In this document: piece after piece, positions 27,879-38,170 of the stretch
Layout: each line of letters starts with the position of its first letter
Numbering within the stretch: position 1 is the stretch's first letter
Assembly (NCBI GenBank): GCA_031267895.1
Contig: JAIRYF010000007.1
Location: 1-62,978, forward strand
Source of the DNA: Candidatus Methanoplasma glyptotermitis
Lineage (GTDB): Archaea; Thermoplasmatota; Thermoplasmata; Methanomassiliicoccales; Methanomethylophilaceae
DNA: 62,978 nt
Direction: 5' to 3'
Position numbers and translations under genes: made by a program
The notes under the pieces: generated by a model
The model's input: the letters and a program-made list of their open reading frames with translations, nothing else
What the model was told of the DNA's origin: nothing
The model's database searches: none

Positions 27879-28535
27879 ATGGGATGGTTTTCCAAGAGGA
27901 AGGAAGAGACGGTCAGAATGGGTTCCAGAAGCCATGGTCTGGTAGTTTTGGATGCGGTCACGGAGCTTGACCTGGCACTCATTGCTATAGGCAGGGGCGA
28001 CCAAGTTGATGCCATGAAATGCATCGAGAGGCTTATGATCTCCGAAAGGGAGGCGGACAAGATCGAGGACAGGCTGTGTGCAGATGTTTCGGGAGGGGAA
28101 CTGAGTGTACAGGAGAGAGAAGACCTTATTCACTTCATAAGGAAAATGGATCAGATCGCCAATTGGTCCAAAGAAGGTGCGATACACATACAGCTTCTGA
28201 AAGAGACCAATGCCCTCGTCCCGGAAAACATATGGCTGGAAATCGGAAAAATGTCGGCCGAACTTATACCGGCGGTCAGACATCTCGTCAAAGTTGTAGA
28301 AAACATGGATTCGGATTCTCCGGATACGCTCAGAAACATCGAGGCGGTCTACGATCAGGAAAAAATAATTGACGGACTGTACTTTTCATGTACGAAACAG
28401 GTTCACCTGTCGCCTATGGACCCGCGAGCCGTCATGCTCACCAGAGAACTCATATTTTCACTGGAGATGGCTGCCGATGCCTGCAAAACATGTGCGGATA
28501 CAGTATCCATAATGCTGGCTGCGAGGAGGATGTAA
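27879..28535 (+). CDS. DUF47 / PhoU-like protein
   Basis: A 218-residue all-helical protein of the DUF47 (TIGR00153, PhoU-like) family: early MGWFSKRKEE, then two three-helix segments with acidic/His-containing metal-binding stretches (ISEREADKIEDRL, MDPRAVMLTRELIFSLEMAADAC). DUF47 proteins normally pair with phosphate (Pit) permeases or regulate transporters. I chose ATG 27879 behind GAGAGG rather than the tracked 27819, which overlaps the ATPase gene. Its position directly after the two ATPases suggests that it regulates this ABC transporter. Confidence 0.8.
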   Translation: MGWFSKRKEETVRMGSRSHGLVVLDAVTELDLALIAIGRGDQVDAMKCIERLMISEREADKIEDRLCADVSGGELSVQEREDLIHFIRKMDQIANWSKEGAIHIQLLKETNALVPENIWLEIGKMSAELIPAVRHLVKVVENMDSDSPDTLRNIEAVYDQEKIIDGLYFSCTKQVHLSPMDPRAVMLTRELIFSLEMAADACKTCADTVSIMLAARRM

Positions 28536-28536
28536 G

Positions 28537-29886
28537 TTGCCGGAGAGGCTCTTCGGAACCAACGGGATCAGAGGTGTCATCAACGCCGATATGACCTCGG
28601 ATCTGGCACTCCGGGTGGGAAAGGCGATAGGAGTTGTGATGGGCGGCACTTTGGCAATAGCCACGGATACAAGGACATCCGCAGATATGATAAAGACGGC
28701 AGTGTCATCCGGGATAATGTCAGTGGGAGTGAAAGTCCTGGACCTTGGGGTCCTGCCGACTCCTGCGGTACAGTACTATGTGAAGATGCACGATAATGTC
28801 AACGGAGGTGTGATGATCACAGCCTCCCACAACCCTCCTCAGTTCAATGGAATAAAATGCATATCGGCCGACGGAACAGAGGCAAGCCGGGAAGAAGAGC
28901 AGCTGATCGAAGCACGACATTCCGAGGAAATACCGTGTGCTCCCTGGGATTCGGTGGAGGGCATGCACAGGATCGGAGGAGCAGGAGAAGAGTACGTGGA
29001 TGCCGTGATATCCAAGGTTGATTCCGAGGCAATAAAAAAAGCGGGACTCAAAGCATGTCTGGATTGCGCGAACGGTGCGGCATGCGAGACATCCCCTCTC
29101 CTCCTCAAAAAGCTGAATGTGAGGGCGATAACTCTCAACTGCAATCCTCAGGGGGAGTTCCCCGGACATCTCAGCGAACCCACGGAAGAAAATCTCAAAG
29201 ATCTGATTTCTCTGACGCAGGCCACAGGTTCCGATCTGGGAATAGCTCACGATGGTGATGCGGACCGATGCGTATTCATAACCAGCGACGGAAAGTTCGT
29301 CAGCGGAGACAAAAGCTTGGCACTCATATCGAAGTATGTCCTGTCAAAGGAGAAAGGACTCGTCGTGACTCCGATCAGTTCTTCATCTCTTGTCGGAGAG
29401 GTCGTAAGGGAGTCGGGCGGCAAGACAGAGTACACCGCCGTGGGTTCGCCGGTGGTAGCCAGAAGGATGATCGAAACCGGTGCCGTGTTCGGCGGGGAGG
29501 AAAACGGGGGATTGATCTTCCCGGAAATGCAATACTGCAGAGACGGAGCAATGACGATCGCGAAGATGCTGGAGTGCATAGTGAAAGAAGCCCCCCTTAA
29601 CAGTCAGATATCGAAACTTCCGGTGTATCATACGGTCAAAGCAAAGATCGAATGCCCTGATGACATGAAGAAACATGTTCTCGAATATTTGGCAAACGCG
29701 AGTGCCGGGGCAAAGACAGACAGCACAGACGGTATAAAGATAATATTTGATGACGGATGGGTGCTGGCCAGGCCCTCGGGAACAGAACCGATATTCAGAA
29801 TATATTCCGAATCGAAGGACGAAGAGGCTGCGAGGAGCAGGGCAGATAAATATGAAACTCTTGCAAGGGAGTACCTGAATCACTGA
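28537..29886 (+). CDS. glmM: Phosphoglucosamine/phosphomanno-mutase (GlmM-type)
   Basis: Alpha-D-phosphohexomutase, 449 residues, interconverting glucosamine-6-P and glucosamine-1-P (or mannose phosphates) for UDP-sugar and glycan synthesis. Early RLFGTNGIRG, the phosphoserine loop ITASHNPPQFNG near 88-99, the Mg-binding DGDADRC near 236 and the sugar-binding GEENGG near 322 are present, with the phosphate-binding RPSGTEPIFRIY near 408. TTG start at 28537 behind AGGAGG. The exact sugar specificity (GlmM versus ManB) is uncertain. Last gene of the transporter operon. Confidence 0.87.
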   Translation: MPERLFGTNGIRGVINADMTSDLALRVGKAIGVVMGGTLAIATDTRTSADMIKTAVSSGIMSVGVKVLDLGVLPTPAVQYYVKMHDNVNGGVMITASHNPPQFNGIKCISADGTEASREEEQLIEARHSEEIPCAPWDSVEGMHRIGGAGEEYVDAVISKVDSEAIKKAGLKACLDCANGAACETSPLLLKKLNVRAITLNCNPQGEFPGHLSEPTEENLKDLISLTQATGSDLGIAHDGDADRCVFITSDGKFVSGDKSLALISKYVLSKEKGLVVTPISSSSLVGEVVRESGGKTEYTAVGSPVVARRMIETGAVFGGEENGGLIFPEMQYCRDGAMTIAKMLECIVKEAPLNSQISKLPVYHTVKAKIECPDDMKKHVLEYLANASAGAKTDSTDGIKIIFDDGWVLARPSGTEPIFRIYSESKDEEAARSRADKYETLAREYLNH

Positions 29887-29887
29887 T

Positions 29888-30745
29888 TCAGAGAAGGCTC
29901 TTGGCGCGGACAGCAAGGGCCTCGTTTATGAATCTGGCCGCAAGTACAGACGTTATGCCCGAAGGATCGGCGGGGGGACAGACCTCGGTAACATCAAAGC
30001 CTACAAGCCTCTCCCCGATGATATTGATTGCTTTCTTCACATCTGCGGGGTCAAGACCGAAAGGCTCCGGTGTGCCGGTTCCGGGTGCGAATGCCGGATC
30101 TATGCCGTCAATATCCAGGGAAAGGTATACACGCTCGCTTCTGATGGTTTCCAGGGCGGTTTTCACTGCCCATACGATTCCCTTGTCCTTGATCTCAAAG
30201 GAGGTTATATGCTGAACGATATCGTCTCTCTGCAGCTCTTCTCTGGAGATCGACCTGACACCCAAGGAGAAAACATTATCGAGGCCCAGATGTTCGGCGG
30301 CACGTCTCGTGACACACGCATGGCTGTATTCTGTTCCCAGATATTCGTCCCTGGAGTCGAGGTGAGCATCTATTGTTATGAGGGCGACATCTTTCCCGAA
30401 ACATCTGATTATCGGTATGTTCACGGAGTGTTCTCCGCCCATCGCGACGGTGAATTTCCCGTCTTTTACCGCCCGTGACATGAAAAACTCAACTTCGTCC
30501 ATCATATCTTCAGGCAGGAAGGAATCCTCACAGTTCCCCTGATCGAATACGTTCATTCTGGGAAGATCCGCACCGTGCTCGAAAAGGGTCTCTTCGAAAT
30601 TATACGATGCCCGCCGTATGTGGAAAGGTGCCTCCCTGGCACCCGCCCTGAAACTTGATGTTCTGTCATAAGGGATGCCCAGTATGAAAGCATCGGCGGA
30701 ACCGTAGTCCGATTCTGCCCCCGCATAGGATATCCCGTACGGCAC
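29888..30745 (-). CDS. speB: Agmatinase / ureohydrolase family
   Basis: Hydrolyses agmatine to putrescine and urea, the archaeal route to polyamines. The 285-residue protein has all dinuclear manganese motifs: GGEHS near 103, DAHLD near 126 (with the following H), and SLDIDGIDPAFAPGTGTPEP near 204. The SDIDG-type motif and GTPEPFG favour agmatinase over arginase. It begins 9 bp after the aIF5A stop on the minus strand, so the two are probably co-transcribed; spermidine derived from putrescine supplies the aminobutyl group for hypusine on aIF5A. Confidence 0.9.
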   Translation of the reverse strand: MPYGISYAGAESDYGSADAFILGIPYDRTSSFRAGAREAPFHIRRASYNFEETLFEHGADLPRMNVFDQGNCEDSFLPEDMMDEVEFFMSRAVKDGKFTVAMGGEHSVNIPIIRCFGKDVALITIDAHLDSRDEYLGTEYSHACVTRRAAEHLGLDNVFSLGVRSISREELQRDDIVQHITSFEIKDKGIVWAVKTALETIRSERVYLSLDIDGIDPAFAPGTGTPEPFGLDPADVKKAINIIGERLVGFDVTEVCPPADPSGITSVLAARFINEALAVRAKSLL

Positions 30746-30754
30746 ACTATCATC

Positions 30755-31132
30755 TCACAGAAGCTTGTTCCTTCCCATTGCGACAAGGTACATGACTTCT
30801 CCGCCTTCATCGAGACTGCCCTCGTGATCCGCGTTGATAGCCATCGAAAACGTTTCGAAAGTCTCAAGATCCATTATCTGGACCTCTCCGCCCTGTATTG
30901 ACAGAACCTGCCCTTTTCTTTTATCTATCTGGGGGACCTGTACCTTTGTGCTGACCGGGGCATTTATCGACTTCTTTGAACCCGTAAAAATATCGGCAGC
31001 CTCGATATTGGCCTTTGCAGACCCATGTTTCCCCGGCTTTGACGTGCTGATAGATATTATTTTGCATGGGGACTCGTCAATGTTGACATACCTCCCTACT
31101 TTCAGCTCCCTGATCTCCTTCATTTCCCACAT
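30755..31132 (-). CDS. eif5A: Translation initiation/elongation factor 5A (aIF5A)
   Basis: A 125-residue factor that helps stalled ribosomes form peptide bonds. The hypusination loop is STSKPGKHGSAKA, with the modified lysine in PGKHG near position 36, followed by an OB-fold domain. I take ATG 31132 (MWEMKEIRELKVGRYV), preceded by AAGGTGAT; the ORF-track start at 31369 adds unrelated sequence. First gene of a pair with agmatinase. Confidence 0.95.
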   Translation of the reverse strand: MWEMKEIRELKVGRYVNIDESPCKIISISTSKPGKHGSAKANIEAADIFTGSKKSINAPVSTKVQVPQIDKRKGQVLSIQGGEVQIMDLETFETFSMAINADHEGSLDEGGEVMYLVAMGRNKLL

Positions 31133-31271
31133 ATTATCACCTTGTATACGCCGCCGATCGGCAATCATGCTCATCCCGAGTCTTATAGTGGACTGAGGGA
31201 CCGATAGCGGCCGCATCTTTATCGCATGCTCCCTATCCTTCTTACACTTAAATATATTTTGCGAGCAAAGA

Positions 31272-32354
31272 TCAGCGTCCGTGTTTGCCGCCGCTCTTCC
31301 TCCTTCTGGCATCCTGGCTATGTGATTTTTTCGGAGCCTCCGGATAGCGTTTCCGTATGTCTTCGACACGCGCCTCGAATTCTTCTCTCAGAGTATCGCC
31401 TCTGAACTGACCTCTGTTGGCGTCTATCTTCGCTGCGATAAGTATTTTTCCGGCAATAGCCCGTGCGATCTTGCCTCGCTGCCAATACGGGGACCTGTGG
31501 ATGTCGGGATGCTGAAATATTACTCCGTGTTTCGGAGGCCGTTTGCCGGATTTCAGATGCCTGAACATGGCTTTTTCTGCACCCAAGAGCTGCACGGTCG
31601 AAGAAGGGAGCGAAGACAGTCTGTCCAATCCGCCTGCCAGCGATATCAGCCGTGCCGAAAGCGGGGCACCTGCCAGCGCACACATGTTCGGTGCGGTTCT
31701 GGATGCTATCTCTGCTATGTAAAGTTCCATAATCTCCTTTTCCTCGTACAGTCTCAGAACTTTATCGGCCAGCCCCATCACGGCTCTGAGATCGCTGTCA
31801 TCTATATCGGAACCTATGGAACCGATATCCAGGTTAAGTTCCTCCGTGATGCTTTCCCTGTCTCCGTGATCGCATATCAGCCGGGAATAGGTCTCGTCTT
31901 TTGCTATATCCGAAAGTTCGGGAAAGTGCATCCCGTACCACTCATGAAGTCTCTCGCTGAGGCGGTTGGAACTTTCGATGATATCATCCAGTCCCCTTAT
32001 CGCGTGAACCAGGTTTCGATCCGGAGGTATTGGTTCGGATGTCCTCAGTACGCCGAGGCCCAGCATGGCACTGTGCATGATATCCTCACCGAATCCGAAG
32101 GATCCGGCATCAAGAAAGGACGAGTCATAGAACATAGGCTTCCCGAGTCCGGACTGTCTGCTGCCAGACACGTATATCCTGGGAAACTTTCCGGCAAGCT
32201 CTTTCTCCTCCTCCAGAACAGAACCTCTCTGCATCAATGCCAGTTTTTCTGCTATGAGGCCGGGGTCTTTTGGCATCAGATGTTTATCTATGACTCTTCC
32301 GCTTTTTTCATCAAGAACGAATACTCCGAACCACTTCGTAACCAGCACTGCCAT
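31272..32354 (-). CDS. Nop5/Nop56-family C/D box RNP core protein
   Basis: A 360-residue scaffold of archaeal C/D box methylation complexes that joins L7Ae-bound guide RNA to fibrillarin. The Nop domain is clear: APNMCALAGAPLSARLI near 235, then STVQLLGAEKAMFRHLKSG and KHGVIFQHPDIHRSPYWQRGK near 280-305, with RAIAGKILIAAKID. A basic tail (KSHSQDARRRKSGGKHGR) ends the protein. The fibrillarin gene, usually adjacent in archaea, is not in this window. Four bases separate it from the upstream aldolase gene, suggesting one transcript. Confidence 0.93.
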   Translation of the reverse strand: MAVLVTKWFGVFVLDEKSGRVIDKHLMPKDPGLIAEKLALMQRGSVLEEEKELAGKFPRIYVSGSRQSGLGKPMFYDSSFLDAGSFGFGEDIMHSAMLGLGVLRTSEPIPPDRNLVHAIRGLDDIIESSNRLSERLHEWYGMHFPELSDIAKDETYSRLICDHGDRESITEELNLDIGSIGSDIDDSDLRAVMGLADKVLRLYEEKEIMELYIAEIASRTAPNMCALAGAPLSARLISLAGGLDRLSSLPSSTVQLLGAEKAMFRHLKSGKRPPKHGVIFQHPDIHRSPYWQRGKIARAIAGKILIAAKIDANRGQFRGDTLREEFEARVEDIRKRYPEAPKKSHSQDARRRKSGGKHGR

Positions 32355-32358
32355 GATG

Positions 32359-32964
32359 TCACATCCTTTGAAGTTTTTTTATTTCGGATGCCGGAAGTTC
32401 GCGTGCATCTCCGACCATCGCCTGCAGTCTGGCCTGGAACTCAAGTTCCTCCATCCGGTTGAAGGCCTCCTCGAGCGATCTGCCCTGCGTTATTGCACCG
32501 TGCCTCTCCAACAGCATAGCATTGGAGGAGGAATGCTCAGCGACAGCGTCCGTAAGTTTCTTAGAGCCGGGCGTAAAATAGCCGACCATAGGTACATTTC
32601 CAAGGAGTATGATGCCCTCGGGGGTAAGTGCGCTCCGGATATTTTCTCCCCTCACCGCAAGTGCAGTGCAGTACAGAGGGTGACAGTGTATGACTGAAGC
32701 CGTGTCGGGGTTTGCTGTCAGCAATGCGATGTGAAAACCCTTCTCCACGGACGGTCTGCCATCGGAAAGTACCTTTCCTTTCATGTTCATCAGCACCATC
32801 TCGTCCGGCCCGATCGAACCTTTGTTTCTTCCCGTAGGAGTTATTACGAATTCACTGTCGCTTAGGCGGAGGCTCATGTTCCCGCCCGCGGATACGGTCA
32901 AATTTCGATCGTAAATGCGTTTGCATGTTTCTGCCAGCTTTCTGCGTGCGAACTGTTCATTCAT
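32359..32964 (-). CDS. Class II aldolase/adducin family protein
   Basis: A 201-residue zinc aldolase of the fuculose-1-phosphate aldolase type. The glycine-rich SAGGNMSLR near 24-32, the catalytic Glu in SVEKGFHIALL near 75, the metal histidines in VIHCHPLYCTAL near 92-95, and a later LLERHGAI near 155 form the usual site. Its start overlaps the end of mtnA by 8 bases. Given that pairing it probably cleaves 5-(methylthio)ribulose-1-phosphate or 5-deoxyribulose-1-phosphate to dihydroxyacetone phosphate and an aldehyde (DHAP shunt), by inference from family and context. Confidence 0.85.
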   Translation of the reverse strand: MNEQFARRKLAETCKRIYDRNLTVSAGGNMSLRLSDSEFVITPTGRNKGSIGPDEMVLMNMKGKVLSDGRPSVEKGFHIALLTANPDTASVIHCHPLYCTALAVRGENIRSALTPEGIILLGNVPMVGYFTPGSKKLTDAVAEHSSSNAMLLERHGAITQGRSLEEAFNRMEELEFQARLQAMVGDARELPASEIKKLQRM

Positions 32965-33961
32965 CTGCCGTCACCTTTCTTATGTTTTTCGGATTCAGTA
33001 TCCCTTTCTCGGTTATGAAACCGGTGACAAGATCCGAAGGAGTAACATCGAATGCAGGGTTCACAGCCGGAGACCCCTCAGGGGCTATCTTCACTCCCGC
33101 CATTTCTGTGATCTCCCCCTCGGACCTCTGTTCGATCTCTATGTCCTTGCCGGTCTCCGTACCGAAATCGAATGTCGACATCGGTGCAGCGACATAGAAC
33201 GGTATTCCGAAATACTTTGCCGCTATCGCTTTGTCGAACGTTCCTATTTTATTGGCGAAGTCGCCATTGGAAGCTATGCGGTCCGCACCCGTTATTACGA
33301 GGCCGATACCCTTTCCCATATAGTACGCAGAGGCACTGTCCGGAATTATTGCGTGATCGATCCCTTCCTGACCGAGTTCCCATGCAGTCAGCTGCATGCC
33401 CTGAAGCCTGGGCCTCGTCTCCGAAACGTATACGAAAAACTTTTTTCCCTCGTCCCGTGCCGCTCTCATCGGAGCCAGCGCAGTACCTACGTCGACAGTC
33501 GCAAGTGCCCCGGCATTGCAGTGAGTCATAATCTTCATACCGTCCTTTATGAGTCCGGAGCCAAATTCCCCTATTTTTTTGCATTTTCCGATGATCATAT
33601 CTGCATAACCGTCTGCGGCTTCGATAGGATCACATTCTTCCCTCATGAGAGAATACATATGGTCGGTTGCGAAGAAGAGATCATTGGCGGTAGGTCTGGC
33701 AGCTTTTATGAGTTTGGATGCTTTTTGCAGATCGGCTCCGGAAAGAACTGCCAGACACATTGCGTAAGCAGCCGCGGCACCTATCGACGGCGCACCGCGG
33801 ATTGTCATATTGCGGATGGCCTCGGCGACATCTTGGTAGTCATCGAAACCGACCGTCTCGACTTTGTGCGGAAGTTTCCTCTGATCAATCATCATGACCT
33901 TGCCGTTATCGAACCATATAGCCCTCAGATCTCTGATACCTTCCTCTGTCTTCACCTTCAA
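32957..33961 (-). CDS. mtnA: Methylthioribose-1-phosphate isomerase (MtnA family)
   Basis: Aldose-ketose isomerase of methylthioadenosine salvage, 334 residues, eIF2B-like fold. Visible motifs: MTIRGAPSIGAAAAYAM near 51-67, NCNAGALATVDVGTA-like HCNAGALATVDVGTAL near 148 with the catalytic cysteine, and TGADRIASNGDFANKIGT near 226 with the catalytic Asp and the GT/GDxxNKIGT signature. The related ribose-1,5-bisphosphate isomerase is an alternative, but these motifs fit MtnA. Start ATG 33961; a TTATAA element near 33996 can serve as the TATA box on this strand. Heads the mtnA-aldolase unit. Confidence 0.9.
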   Translation of the reverse strand: MKVKTEEGIRDLRAIWFDNGKVMMIDQRKLPHKVETVGFDDYQDVAEAIRNMTIRGAPSIGAAAAYAMCLAVLSGADLQKASKLIKAARPTANDLFFATDHMYSLMREECDPIEAADGYADMIIGKCKKIGEFGSGLIKDGMKIMTHCNAGALATVDVGTALAPMRAARDEGKKFFVYVSETRPRLQGMQLTAWELGQEGIDHAIIPDSASAYYMGKGIGLVITGADRIASNGDFANKIGTFDKAIAAKYFGIPFYVAAPMSTFDFGTETGKDIEIEQRSEGEITEMAGVKIAPEGSPAVNPAFDVTPSDLVTGFITEKGILNPKNIRKVTADE

Positions 33962-34021
33962 AACGGACCTCTCCCGGTTCTGCCAATTGATTAGAGTTAT
34001 AAGGCATTAGCGCAAGAACCG

Positions 34022-34140
34022 CCCCCCTCCGGAAGAGTTTGATTTCGGATGAGACTAGATATCAAAGCAGGGGATGCGCGATCAGCGAAATATGGGCAGG
34101 TGGCAGTCTCAGGGACCGCTCCCGAAAGACTCTTCCGAAT
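34022..34140 (+). ncRNA. Candidate structured small RNA upstream of 23S rRNA
   Basis: Three perfectly nested stems fold a rod of about 110 nt: CGGAAGAGT / ACTCTTCCG (34030-34038, 34129-34137), TTTCGG / CCGAAA (34043-34048, 34122-34127), TGAGACT / AGTCTCA (34050-34056, 34105-34111), closing on a 48-nt inner segment. The sequence TTATAA at 33995-34000 lies about 27 bp upstream of the left arm, right for an archaeal promoter. It does not match 5S rRNA, tRNA or SRP RNA as I know them; an H/ACA-type or lineage-specific RNA is possible. Confidence 0.4.
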
Positions 34141-34141
34141 A

Positions 34142-34165
34142 ATGCGTATTTTGCGTAATACGCAT
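34142..34165. repeat. 8-bp inverted repeat, hairpin
   Basis: ATGCGTAT / ATACGCAT with an 8-nt loop, immediately right of the candidate RNA; may be its terminator or a protein site. Confidence 0.5.
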
Positions 34166-34610
34166 ACTCAAGAGCGAAGGGTGTAAGGTCGGCGGAGTAT
34201 TATCAAACCAAGAGGAACCCCGAAAAGTCCGCACATGGACATACAGTACAAGTCAGTAGAGAAATAAATGCACGGTTTCTTGCTCCGATACCGCGATGAA
34301 AACCCACAATCATATCCGCGGTAATATCTGCCGCTGAACGGGACTCGGACTTTCTGTGTTTCATCACTGCCTGCACGGAATTGTCTTCTTCTTCTTCCTG
34401 TGCTGATGTCGGCCCTGTGATTCGGATTGGCCGTCCCCGTTCCGCTGCTTCTGCAATCAGTAAGTGCTTAAAATATCCGTTTGGTTCTTCCCGCTTTGGC
34501 TGCGGCCGAGTCTGTTCTGCCGGCTGTACATCCCGCAACAAGGTATTCAGTCCCCCATCCTTCTGGGGAGGAAGCCAAGCTTGCTGAATGCTGTTGTGGT
34601 TTCTGAAAAG

Positions 34611-34619
34611 ATTTAAATA
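34611..34619 (+). promoter_or_regulatory. TATA box for the 23S rRNA transcript
   Basis: ATTTAAATA preceded by purine-rich TCTGAAAAG (BRE-like). Expected start of transcription near 34637-34640, about 275 nt before mature 23S. The leader that follows holds GC-rich hairpins such as CCGGGTT / AACCCGG near 34768. The upstream stretch 34166-34610 shows no gene I can support. Confidence 0.55.
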
Positions 34620-34899
34620 GAATTCCTGAATACGAGGACCTGCGCGATGTGACCCATCGTGTGATTCGTGACGAATAGTCGCGAGTATTCAGCTCACGGA
34701 ACATTTGGTCCGTGGCACTTGTCTCCGTTGCAGTGGTAGTGATTATATACTACCTCTACATCGGGAGTATCCCGGGTTTGGGAACGAACCCGGTTTGAAT
34801 AACAAATCCGTGCACCCGGGGAGAGGTCCTCTTTCGGGGAAGAGGTGTAAGGGCTCCGTAATGGAGGATGAGATCGGACAAAGCCCGATGATCACCGAT

Positions 34900-37876
<2,977 letters not shown>

Positions 37877-38170
37877 AAAAAATCTCATCCTCCTTATTTA
37901 TTATCCTGTAGTGTGCAATTTTATTGTAGAATGTGTCTGTATGTGCAGGTTCCGCTGTCCGGACGGCCTGTGGCCTGATCAGTCACAGCTCTGGGTTTCA
38001 GATGGCATATGTCGTTATGCGTGTTCCGACTGTATATATGTCTATAAGTTATGTGTTATTCTCGGTGCTTTGTGTGAATGCTGCTGCCGCGATGGCGGAG
38101 ACCAGTCATTTTTTAGGTATTATTTGGGGTCAACGACATATACATATATTCGTATATCTATGAACTGACC
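37877..38170. other. Intergenic region with promoter of the giant surface protein
   Basis: Begins with a T-rich stretch likely ending 23S transcription. A TATA box ACATATACATATATT lies at 38137-38150, about 25 bp before the ATG at 38171. The overlapping frames 37911-38168 and 37933-38163 lack signals and are not called. Confidence 0.5.

Noticed and set aside
34203-34541. Minus-strand frame of 112 aa upstream of 23S
   Set aside because: Low-complexity composition, no ribosome-binding site, overlapped by another frame on the plus strand.
37911-38168. Two overlapping cysteine- and tyrosine-rich frames before the giant surface protein
   Set aside because: They overlap the promoter of the next gene and show no domain or start signal.
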